Shown here piece by piece: positions 21,282 through 32,375 of a stretch of 64,000 nt of DNA. Both the position numbers and the translations under genes were made by a program. The DNA comes from Coriaria nepalensis (lineage: Eukaryota > Streptophyta > Magnoliopsida > Cucurbitales > Coriariaceae), in contig CP114482.1 in NCBI GenBank assembly GCA_027186245.1, positions 2,671,001-2,735,000 of the forward strand, given 5' to 3'. Numbering within the stretch: the first letter of the stretch is position 1; every line of letters begins with the position of its first letter. Under the pieces are notes generated by a model, which was given only the letters and a program-made list of their open reading frames with translations, did no database searches and had not been told where the DNA came from.

Positions 21282-23945
21282 CTATGCATGATTGCTCGAT
21301 CCAGTCATCTGATCACTCCTAGTCAACGTCGTCGTAAACGCGGTCCCCACCTGAGAATCATCATCATCAGATTCAGACACGTCTTCGATCTCCCCCACGA
21401 CATCTTCATCAGGCACCGTAAAACTGTCTGACGTAGGTACAAAACCAGTCAACTCAGGATAAACATGTTCGTCACGTGGACCGATTTCATCCATCCTAAC
21501 ATCCGCTTCTTTCTGCAGCTCCAGCACGAATTCAAGCGATTCCATTACATCCTTCATCGACGGCCGTTGGATTATCTGATCACGTAGACACCTCTCAACG
21601 AGCTCCACGTATTTCCTGAAACACTCTGGCGCAATCCTAGTCTCCAGATAAGGATCGATGATCTCATTCACCGTCCCTCTCGCCAAACATTTACGGGCCC
21701 AATAAGCCAAGTTACACTGCTCGTGATCTTCCAAACTCTGGTCAAACGGTTTTCTCGCACATAACACTTCGAGCAAAACGACGCCGAATGAGTACACGTC
21801 GGATTTTTCCGTTACACGATTATGCCGGCGATAATCTGGATCCAAGTAACCCCACGTACCTTTGACCTCCGTCCTGACGGCGTCTTTATTGTGAGCCATT
21901 TTGGACATCCCGAAATCAGAAACCTTAGCAACCATATTCTCGTCTAAAAGAATGTTTGTCGTTTTCACATCACGATGGATGATAGGTCGCTCCCCGCCCG
22001 TGTGAAGGTAGTTTAACCCACTCGCCGCCCCTATGCAAATTTCTAACCTTTTTTTCCATGAAAGGTAGTTTAACCCACGCGGGTCGTTAGTTGCACAGTA
22101 AAGGTGTTCCCGAAGAGTGCCGTTTTCCATATATTCATAAACAAGGATCATCTCTCCTTCTTCGAAACAATATCCAATCAGAGAGACGAGGTGGCTATGT
22201 CGGAGCTTAGAGAGCAGCTCTATCTCTGTCTTGAACTCAACTGCACCTTGTTTGGACATTTTGTTCAGTCGCTTGATCGCGACTTTAATCTCGGCCTCCT
22301 GATGATCATCAATATCTATAACACCTCTATATACATTTCCGAAACCTCCACGACCGATGATAAACTTGTCATCGAAGTCATCTGTTGCTTCTTTGATTTC
22401 ATCGAGCGCAAAATGTAGGCATAGTTCTTCAGGGAGAGAAGAAGTTGACAAAGCATTATTCTTCTTCTTCTTCTTCATCTTCTTCTTCTTCTTTTTCAAA
22501 CGCCATATGACTAAGAAACCAAGCAGCAAGACTATGAGAATGAAGCTAGGAATAGAAGAAGCTAAAATTACTGTTTCTTTGGAATTCTTAGTAGTATCGT
22601 TTAATGGCTCTTGTGGTGGTGGGGGTGTGAGGAGTAGAAATTTATCTTCATTGGTTGCAGAAAGGCTCTTATTATTATTATTCAGTTTGAAAACTTCAAC
22701 TCCGTTCAAAATAGCGTCAGTGAGGTTTGCTTTCATGGGCTGCAGGTCAAGTACAAGATCCTGTCTTCCTTGTAACTTAGACGAATTGCTTCCAACCATT
22801 ACAGCATAGTCCATGTAAATTGGAGATCTAAGTCCACTTGCCATTTTAAAAACATCAACAAATGGGCCGCCCGTTTGGTGGTTCAAGTACACTCGGAACA
22901 CCCGTCTATCCGTTCTATTTACATCTTCTGCTCTGTACTCACAGAAATGAAGCCTCACCATGTAATTAAATCCAGAATCAACAGGGAAATTCCAAGTTAA
23001 ATTGTTCAAAGAATTTGACGTTGTGTTTGTACCCATGCTAATCGCACTTAAGTAGACCGAATCCGGAGCGGTGTAATTAGGAATTTTCTTATATTCGAGT
23101 ACATAGATCTCAGTGATCGGGGAAACCGCTGTTTGTTTGAACGCACGATAATCGCTATCTTGCGTCCATGTCCGGAACATTCCGGTATCATCAAACGGTG
23201 ATATTGCGCCCCCACCTACATTTAATCGGTACATCATTTCGAGCGCTCCATCTTTAGTCACATTGAACTCAGAATTAAGTCCTACGTACACTGGTGTCCG
23301 ATTTGTACCTACTTTTTCTGGGGTGTAATAAAGATCTGTTGGCATGGAGATTACCTCGATTCCGTTGATAAACACGAAGGAATCATTCGACTTGGTCGGA
23401 AACGGAGCGAACATAACGTCCAATTTTTGACTCTCTCCAACATTGACTATGAATTCTTTACTGAAAACTTCAACGTTATCCCCTAATGAAAATGCATAAG
23501 CACTGAAATTGTGAAGAAGAGTGAAAGAACCGGTTTTGACGGTGAAAAAGGCCTTTTTCGGATCAGTGAATCCAGAGTTGTAAGATGAAGGGTAAAAGAA
23601 GAGACGGATGAATTTAGGGCCTAAGGTGACTGGAAAAGAGTAAGTGAATTCGTAACGGGAAATCCGAGCTGTCTTGTATGGGATAGAATCGGTGCTACCT
23701 TGGTTAACAGCCGTGCCTACTACTGAGTTGCGGTTAGGTTGTTCTACCGGTGTGAATTTGGAGTTGACATCTCCAAACCATTCACGTCCGTCGGACGTAT
23801 TTGCTCCAGTAGAGGCGCCGCAGTCGACAATTATGATATCGGTCGGTTTGTATCGAGGCTGGGATAAGCAGAAGGAGATGTTATGCAGCGAGGAGAAGAT
23901 CAAGGTGATGAAGATGTGGAGAAGGATTAATGAAAGGGTCTTCAT
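21282..23945 (-). CDS. CrRLK1L receptor-like kinase B (FERONIA/MEDOS-type)
   Basis: Intronless, 887 residues. Signal peptide (about 1-29), malectin-like ectodomain (about 32-420) with many Asn-glycosylation sites, membrane segment (about 457-482), an unusually lysine-rich stop-transfer stretch (484-496), and a kinase domain (about 512-810). GRGGFGNV (531-538), VAIK lysine 558, HRD 657-659 and DFG 677-679 are intact, so it should be an active Ser/Thr receptor kinase at the plasma membrane. A C-terminal tail of about 75 residues contains an SESDDDD acidic run and a Ser/Thr-rich end. Genes C and D are close duplicates. The ectodomain start resembles the At5g38990 (MEDOS) subgroup, but orthology is not claimed. 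Confidence 0.93.
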   Translation of the reverse strand: MKTLSLILLHIFITLIFSSLHNISFCLSQPRYKPTDIIIVDCGASTGANTSDGREWFGDVNSKFTPVEQPNRNSVVGTAVNQGSTDSIPYKTARISRYEFTYSFPVTLGPKFIRLFFYPSSYNSGFTDPKKAFFTVKTGSFTLLHNFSAYAFSLGDNVEVFSKEFIVNVGESQKLDVMFAPFPTKSNDSFVFINGIEVISMPTDLYYTPEKVGTNRTPVYVGLNSEFNVTKDGALEMMYRLNVGGGAISPFDDTGMFRTWTQDSDYRAFKQTAVSPITEIYVLEYKKIPNYTAPDSVYLSAISMGTNTTSNSLNNLTWNFPVDSGFNYMVRLHFCEYRAEDVNRTDRRVFRVYLNHQTGGPFVDVFKMASGLRSPIYMDYAVMVGSNSSKLQGRQDLVLDLQPMKANLTDAILNGVEVFKLNNNNKSLSATNEDKFLLLTPPPPQEPLNDTTKNSKETVILASSIPSFILIVLLLGFLVIWRLKKKKKKMKKKKKNNALSTSSLPEELCLHFALDEIKEATDDFDDKFIIGRGGFGNVYRGVIDIDDHQEAEIKVAIKRLNKMSKQGAVEFKTEIELLSKLRHSHLVSLIGYCFEEGEMILVYEYMENGTLREHLYCATNDPRGLNYLSWKKRLEICIGAASGLNYLHTGGERPIIHRDVKTTNILLDENMVAKVSDFGMSKMAHNKDAVRTEVKGTWGYLDPDYRRHNRVTEKSDVYSFGVVLLEVLCARKPFDQSLEDHEQCNLAYWARKCLARGTVNEIIDPYLETRIAPECFRKYVELVERCLRDQIIQRPSMKDVMESLEFVLELQKEADVRMDEIGPRDEHVYPELTGFVPTSDSFTVPDEDVVGEIEDVSESDDDDSQVGTAFTTTLTRSDQMTGSSNHA

Positions 23946-24626
23946 GAGGAATCAATAAGGTTATGAGAAAGTTAACGTGGGACTATGCATTGCCGTAGTG
24001 CATGGGGAAAATTGGAGGCATAAACAGGTTTAAATGGGAGTTGTTTTCAAAGTCTTCCAAGTCAATGAATAATGAATTGCAGTACGCTTACAATTCTCTC
24101 TCTTTCACGTTCATCACGGTGTCTAGCTCTCCTTGTCCTTGATCTCTACGACTCTCATCTAAAAAAGGGTGCCTACGCTTTTGAGTAAAGAAGCACTGGC
24201 CAATCCATGTACTGCACTTTAAAAAAAGTTGTCTCCCTATAGTATTTAGTATGCTAATGGTGGGTAGTTGGTACCACAATTTAATAATATCGAATTATTA
24301 AGATATTTTTAATAAAATCTATTGTAATTTATGTCCCAATGAAATTTTATATTTTAAAATTAATTAGTAATGAATAAAATTAATTCATATTTTTTATATA
24401 TTAATTTTTAAATATAATAAATAATATTTTTAACATATTTTTTTATATAATATTATTTTTTAATTATAAATATTTTTTATATAAATATTACGAAACATAT
24501 TAAATTTAATTATATATAATATAAAAATTTTAATTTTAATCCTGAAATCAATTAATAATAATAAAAATTATTATATTTATTTATATATTAATTTTTTAAA
24601 TATTTTATTTTAAAGAGAAGATATAA
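23946..24626 (-). promoter_or_regulatory. Upstream region of receptor kinase B with conserved promoter block
   Basis: Shares with the upstream regions of genes C and D a block near 24200-24235: a CCAAT-box-like GGCCAATC motif, then TGCACTTTAAAAAA. The TTTAAA could serve as the TATA element. Beyond 24290 the sequence is AT-rich with nothing recognisable. Confidence 0.5.
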
Positions 24627-27600
24627 TATTAACTTTTATAAATTTTTGTCACCAGCAAACTCAATAGCATGCTATATAGCAACCTTATAACATGATCAAG
24701 TGTTGAAATTTTCAACCAAGCATTAATGGCTCGCCAGCTTCCTTACTTTCCCTACTTGTATAAAAAGCCTACGATTATAAATGGAAAAGATGAGAAACAA
24801 AATGATATTGTTTTCTTCCATTTGAACTTGGTATCAGAGCCTTAAGATTGTTAGTGGCGTCGCCTGAGAGATTTTTAGCCACTGGAACCACACTCATCCA
24901 AAGGCAAGACTCCAAAAATCAGAGCCTTCCTGCCAAATTTCCAAATTATAAAAGTTGATCAAAACTTATTTTTGCTCGTACTGTACAAGCTTCGTCTCTT
25001 CGATACTCGCAGGAATTTTCCGGAGACAAAAAGTCCATCAGAAGGGCCCAAAATATCCGGTCAAATTTTTTGACCAGTGATCCGACTCCCTTACCCGAAA
25101 TCCAACCCGCTGAAGGATGAAGACAGCCCGCTGTTTCTCGTAATTTTAATTTGACCCCCTAAAGTTTCTAACAAAATTAACTTTTTACTCCTAAGTTGAA
25201 AAAATCTTGTTTTGACCCAGTGAATTGTTATTAATTGTCTTTTGGCATAGAATAATTCTATTTTAGCCCCGAAAGTGTCTGAAATTACGTTTTGGCCTAG
25301 AGTTCCTTAATATTACAATTTAACCCTTTCTTAAAAAAAAAAATCATCATTATAGCAGATGAAAGGAGTTCATCATTTGAAACAAAATCAATCCCAATTA
25401 TTGTTCAATCTAAAGTGCTAGGGTTATTCTTATAGAGACAAACTATGATGCTTAGTCTCAACTCATAGATATGCATATTACTGAATGAGAATAACTATTC
25501 TATATTATTGGCAATACAACACCACCTGCAAAATCAAATACAGTACGAAAAATGGTATGCTGAAAATCAGAAAGTCAAATAATGGCTCTTAATGGCAATG
25601 AGTGCAAAAATTATGAAGCGCTCTCTACGCTTATTCACTGCCTGTGAAATTTCGATTGAACTATCCAAGGCCTTCTATGATAGAAGTGATGAGTTGTAGG
25701 TAATACTCTTAAATTAAAACGCGTTCACTATTAAACAAAATGACAATCTCTCACTAAATAGTATGAAGAGTTGATTGAAATTTGTCAAGAATTAGATCAT
25801 CATGATAAGATGGTCATGAAGGACCCCAATGATGTCATAACATATGAGGTTTCTGTTGAGCTTCTTCAGTTCACATATTTCTTGGCGAAATAGATGGAGA
25901 TTTCGAACAAGTTCGTGGAGAGATTCTAAGAAAAGATAAACTCCAAGATTTAGAAGAATGTTATTCCTAGATCCGCCGTGAGGTGATGGGTCATATGAAA
26001 TTAAAAGGGAAAACTAATAACTCTGAAGCTTTCGCTATGATTGCTCGAAATCGACCTACCTCAAATCCTCAAGGTAGACTGAAACAAAAAAGTACAGATA
26101 AATCTTCCACGAGGTGTACTCATTGCAATAATTGAGGTTATAGTAAGGATCGATGTCTTGACCTTATTTAGATATCCATAATGGTGTGAACATAATCCTG
26201 ATGCTCAGGCAAAGAACTCCAAGCAATTTACCTTTGTTGCTATTGCTCAAGCAAAAGCAGATGTTGAAAAAACATCTACACTGATTGCCACCATATCCAA
26301 TGATGGTAAGGTTTTTCATATTTCTACACCTGTTAGTAATAATACATGGATAATTGATTCATGTGCTACCCATCTAAAGTTCATATGGGAACTTGTTGAT
26401 CATCCACCATGAAAGAAGCCAGTTGGTTACCGATGGATTTATACGATGAAATACAAAGCAGATAGTACTATTGAACAATTAAAAGCAGGGTTAGTGGCAA
26501 AAAGATACACTTATACCTATGAGATCGATTATATCGATACGTTTGCGCCTGTGGCTAAAATCAACACCTTATCTCTAGCAGTAAATCTGGATTGACCCCT
26601 ACATTAGTTTAATGTGAAGAATGCTTTTATTCATGGTGAATTAATCAAAGAAGTCTATATGGATCTCCCACCATGCTACATAATATCTAAAAGGCATAAT
26701 CAAAAGGTGTGCATATCTAAGAGCATGGTTGGGAAATTCACAAAAGTCCTTGAAAGTTTTTGGTTACCACCAGAGTAACTTAGATCATACTTTATTCTTG
26801 AAGAAACAATGAGGTAAGATAATTGCTCTTATTGTATATGTAGATGACATAGTGGTTATGGGAAATGATGAAGAGGAAAGAAAGGCATTGCATAACTACT
26901 TGTCCAAAGAGTTTGAGATGAAAGATCTTGGCCCTTTGAAATATTTTCTTAAGATCGAGGTTTGTTGAAGTAATAAAGGAATCTTTCTGTCTCAAAGAAA
27001 GTATGCCTTAGATTTGTTATAATAAACTAGTATGACAACATGTCAACTAGCTGATACCCCAATGGAAGAAGAATTTAAGCTATATATTGGACCTAATCAA
27101 GTTCTAGGTCATTAAGGGAAAAATACCAACGATTCGTCAAAAGACTAATGTATTTGGCACACATAAGACTTAGCCTTGCATATGCATTAAGCATTGTCAG
27201 TCAAATTGATGCATAATCTTGGAGTGCAACATATGAATGCAGTTATGTGAATTCTAAGATATTTGAAGTTTGCTCCAGGAAAGGAGATTTTATTCTCAAA
27301 AAATACAAATTACCAGAGTGTGCATGCATACATCGATTCTAATTAAGCTAGCTTAATCAATGATAGACTATCTACTTCAGGTTACTTCAACTTTGTAGGA
27401 GGTAACCTTATCACTTGGAGAAGCAAAAAGTAAAACGTTGTTGCACATTCGAGTGTAGAAGTTGAATACTGAGGCATGCCACTATATTGTGACAATAAAG
27501 TGGCATGTGATATCGTGACAATAAAGCGGCATGTGATATTGCTCACAACCCAATTCAAGATGATCGTACAAAGCACGTCGAAGTCGACATGTTCTTCATT

Positions 27601-27951
27601 AAAGAAAAATTGGAAGACAAATTATAGAATTGCCTAAGATTTGATTAGAGGATTAATTGGTTGACATTCTCACTAAATCCATCTCAAATCAATGTTGATA
27701 AAGTTCTTAGATAAGATGGGTATGTGTGACATCTATGCACCAGCTTAAAGAGGAGTGTTGACTTTTATAATTCTTCGTCATTAATAGTAAACTCTATACC
27801 ATGCAATGTAGCAATCCTATAGCATGATCTAGTGCTGAAATTTTCTACCAAGCATTAATGTCTTTCCAACTTCCTTACTTGTATAAATAGCTACGATTGT
27901 AAATGGATAAGATGAGAAACAAAACGATATTATTTTATTCCATTTGAACTT
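24627..27951 (+). mobile_element. Degenerate copia element with short LTRs, lacking integrase
   Basis: Direct repeats at about 24627-24829 and 27756-27951 (about 200 bases, visibly diverged) are its LTRs. A TGGTATCAGAGC-like primer site follows the first (24828-24840) and a purine tract ending AAAGAGGAG precedes the second. Inside are a broken gag with a damaged zinc knuckle (about 26115-26150), a protease remnant reading Asp-Ser-Cys-Ala (about 26355), reverse transcriptase with YVDDIVV (about 26838), and RNase H fragments up to about 27700. Protease passes within about 50 bases into reverse transcriptase, so integrase is deleted. Many stops make it inactive. Confidence 0.85.
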
Positions 27952-28650
27952 TATGCGTCATTGTCCTTCCCTAATACATCCTCCACCTCCCCTTCGTCCA
28001 ACCACTATTATCTCGATCTTCATTATTGTTATGTCAATACTTCTTCAATTCTGATGCACTCACTCCCTGGTACGAAAAATAAGATTTACAGTCCATATAC
28101 ATGTGATCTAAGTTTTAACATCGCAAGTGTAAATTGAGACCAGATTTATGCAGTCTAAGTTACAACTTCGATCTTTGTTCTCTAGGATTTGAGTTGGATG
28201 CTTTAATCATGGATTTGATTAAAACTTAAGTTTGGTCTAAAACTTCAATTTTATGATAGCCGAATAAATTATGCAAGAAGGAAAAGAAAGTGGCAAAGAT
28301 GGCAGCAAGGGATGGTGAATTGGGAAGAAGCAACTATGGAGGTAAAGGAATTTGTTGGAAAATGAAAAATTAGATAGTGTATGTCTTTTTAAACCTCGGT
28401 GCTGATAACTAGACTTTTCATATAATTTAGGGATGTAATTGATCAAATTAAAAGTGTAAGGACTATATGTAGAAATACTTAAAGTATATGTGGCAAAAAT
28501 AATAATTAAACATACTATTTAGTTTTTGCTACTCTTCTTATTTAGTATCTTTTTTTTGGCCTAACACTTCTTATCTAGTACGACTACTTTTCTATAGTTG
28601 ATAAAATTATAGCTAATGGTTAGGAGATACTACAGTAAAATTTAAATTTA
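27952..28650. repeat. Duplicated upstream block, shared with 43820-44290
   Basis: Resembles the block at 43820-44290 upstream of gene D: both carry AAGTGGCAA-x2-ATG, GATGGTG, GTTGATAACT-like and GTGGCAAAAATAATAATT strings in the same order. It shows that the duplication which produced genes B and D reached this far. Here it is separated from gene B by the copia element. Confidence 0.7.
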
Positions 28651-31600
28651 GATGAAGGGGGTTGATTTGACAATTATATATTTGCATGAGTTAGTAAATA
28701 GTTAATATAGATCATTATTAAGCAATTCATTTAATCTAAGTTTGGTTTTAATTTAGTCTCACCATCATTTTCTTAAAATTATTCTTTCAATTACTTTTTT
28801 GATTTAAAAAAAAAAAGCAAATTATACATGAATACCTTGATGTTTATTGATATTACATGTGAATCTCTTAATATTTTAAAAATTATAATTGGACCCCTTA
28901 GATTTATCCTATTGGATCGTTCAAGATTTTAGAATTATAAGAAGATCTCCTAATATTTATCATAAATTACAAATTGATCTCTTCGTATATGAATATAATT
29001 ACAAGTATAATTTTGAATGGTCACTGTTAAATCTATCGCTTATCAAATTTTTATCATTTACTACAATATTGTATTAATGATACGTTTTATATGTTCTTTA
29101 CAGCCATGTTAAAAACAAAATTCATGTATCACACACGAAATATTTGAGATAAACTTATTTTATAATGATAATAAAAAATTAAACTCATTTATCATATCTT
29201 GTAATGAAAATTATATTTAAGACATTCATATGAAGTTTTTAGCTAGTATTAATTCGGTGATTGTCAGAAAATTAAAACTACACATTGATCATTAACAATG
29301 AAATAATAATTTATGATAAAACTGAGGGAATCTACTTATAATTTTTAAAAAATATGATGAGATCCCTTTGTAATCCTTGTACCTCTTGTTAGGTCTATTT
29401 GCAATGTAAGGCAAATATATGTAAGGCAAATATATGTAAGGCAAATATAAGAGGATCAACCTACAATTTAAGGTAAAGTTGAAGAGATTTATTTATAATT
29501 GGGTCTTTGGTATTAGGCCTAAAGTGAGAAAGAATTTTAAGATCAAGCCTAATAAATTTTTTTCCTTAGTGATAGAAGTATTCTTTCATTTAAAAAAATA
29601 AAATAAAATAAAATATAAAATATTGGACAAAATTACTCTTTCTAAAAGCTTGGTTGAAAGGATGAAATTGCCGTAATCCCTACCAACGAAGGCAACAATA
29701 ATGTAAGTTGCCCTAAACTGCACTCATATTTTATGGGAGGCCATTTTCCGTCGTTTTTTATTATTTTTAATTTTGCATGAGCCTAAATTTTGATTAGATC
29801 CTTTTGCAAGGTTTGTAATCGAATGTGAAGAGTTTGAAGATAGATAAATGTCTATGTTTAGGGTAAGGTTCATTAAAACAATTTTTTTTTTTTTTTGAAA
29901 ATTTGATGAGTAATCCTCACGTTTTTGGACTCGTTTTGTTCATATTTTGTTTATAATAGATATTTGGAATCATTCCGCAAGAGAAAGAAAGTGGAAAGGT
30001 GTAAATCCAAAAAATTGGAAAATATGAAGAACAGATGCAGTGCGTTTTTTCTAATTTCCCAATGTGTCTATACTGAGACGATATTGGAAAATTGGAAAAA
30101 ATGAACAGTTTCAAAAAATTTCTTCAATTAATAGTTGCTAGTATGATCCGCTAGCATTACAAATTCAAGTGATCTAGATTTAGATCACTGATGTAGATAG
30201 ACATTTTAGTGGAGGTACTTTATATAATTGGATTGTATAAGACTAGACTCGATATGAATTAATTATTTATCAACTTACAGTTTGGCATAAAGAATTTTTG
30301 TTCATATCAAAATATGATTATATGTAGATCAATCTGAATCATGAGTTCTCATAAACTCATGTTTATCTCAACTGGATTTTTTGATTCACTCGTCACGGTT
30401 TGTTTGTAAAACTGACTTAAGACTTTTGTTTTGGAGATTCATTGAGATAAGTAGTTGGGAACGTGATTTACAGATATGAAATCCAAACCTTATTCATAGA
30501 AGATTGTATATTGGTTCTCTTGAGGGTTAATTTTAGAACTAAATGGTTTTGTGCTCAAATTTATAATTAAGTTGTAAATTGATCATTCACTAGTGGATTA
30601 ATGATACTTGAGGATAAATAGATAATTAGAGGGGTAAAATGATAATTTTGACTAGTACTAATTATGAAACAATTTTTTGAGGATTGAATTGCATGTAATG
30701 ATAATATCAATGAACTACTTGAGGTTGCTCAATAATTTGTTCTATAAAGTTCAATCTCATATTTTTAGTAGAATGATATTGACATTAATAAATTAGATTT
30801 ATTAGATTAAAGATAATTAATAATCTAATTTATTAGAGTTTAGAATTATAAGTCTATGGTTCTCAGGTTGTCTATATAAAACACTGCATAGGGTAAGATA
30901 GACTAAGATTGAAAAAAGAATTATTTGCAAGGAAAATAGTTTTTTGGGGTAAATATGTAATTATGAGATAATAGTGTTAATTGATTAATTAAAGAATTAA
31001 TTAATTAAATGATGTATTTAAATAAAATGATGAATTTTGAAATTTATTTTTTAAATATATAATATTAAATTGATATGAGATATTAATTTAATATTAAGAT
31101 TGGGTAAGTCAAATTTAAATTAGTTTGAAAAACTAATTTAAAATTTAAATAATATATGATTTAATTTAAAATAGATAACATTCTATTTTAAATAAAATTT
31201 GAAAAGTTTTGACCAAATCAAATATATCATTAATGATATAATATTATTTAAAATAGATAAGATTTTATTTAAATTATATTTAAAAAGATTTGACCAAATT
31301 AAATATATTATCTAATTATTATCTAATTATTTAATATTATATTTAAATTAACAATTCAATTGATTTAAAGTATTTAAATTAAAAATAATATTAAATAAAA
31401 AACCTAATACAATCTTATAAATACATCATTTTCTAATTATTTAATAAGTTAGTTTTTCTAAAGAGGTTTTTCTAAGAGAAAAATAAAAAGAAAATATTAT
31501 CATCTCTACGTATCCACACATTTTAATATATTGAGAAACCTTATCATCTCTATAATTAAATTTCTTAAAATTGATTCATTATAATAAATTTGATATTAAA

Positions 31601-32173
31601 TATAATTGAAAAATTATATTTCTATTTTATTTAAATAAAAAAGAAAAAAATATTTCTCTGTATATCCTATATTTTAAATCACTTATAAAATATTACATAT
31701 CAAATTTCACAATTAAACTTGTTAAAATGGTATTATTTTATAATAAATTAAATTTAATATTAAATATAATTAATAATTTCCCTAATTTTAACAATATAAA
31801 AATAAAAAAGATAATATCATGAATTGAAAAATCCTAAAACTTAAAACTTAATTTTAATAATCAAATTTAAAAATAAGATAATAAAATCCAAATTTTAATA
31901 TTTATTTAAAATAAAAATTGATAATATAGTTTAATTTTGAATAAAAATATCTTTATATATCAATTTAATCATATATTATATTAATTATAGTTAATTAAAA
32001 TTATTTAAAATTATTTAAAAATATTTTAAATATATACAATATACATTTTATTATAAATCCATATAGCACCCTGTAAATATATGAATATTTGATGTACACA
32101 AAATTCGTCGCCATTCAGCAATCATCTCGCCATCTTTATAAAAGTAGAGACGCACAAAAACCATTTTAAATGG

Positions 32174-32226
<53 letters not shown>

Positions 32227-32375
32227 AATAATAAAGAAAAAGAAAGGTAACTTGGAACCTCTCCTTTTATCAAAAGTACTTGCATAATTGCTTCCACAAA
32301 GTAGTAGTGGAGTCATGTCGAACTCTACAGTGAACTATGCATGATTGCTCGCACCACTCATCTGATCACTCCCAG
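28651..32375. other. Long AT-rich intergenic region
   Basis: No coding sequence is supportable. A 15-base unit ATGTAAGGCAAATAT is repeated three times at about 29400-29450. From about 30180 to 31480 the sequence looks like decayed repetitive DNA but shows no diagnostic termini. From about 31740 it matches the 3' flank of gene B. A (TA)n microsatellite lies at 32190-32222. Confidence 0.5.

Noticed and set aside
22104..22809. Plus-strand frames inside receptor kinase B (and equivalents in C and D)
   Set aside because: They are antisense shadows conserved only because the kinase gene is conserved.
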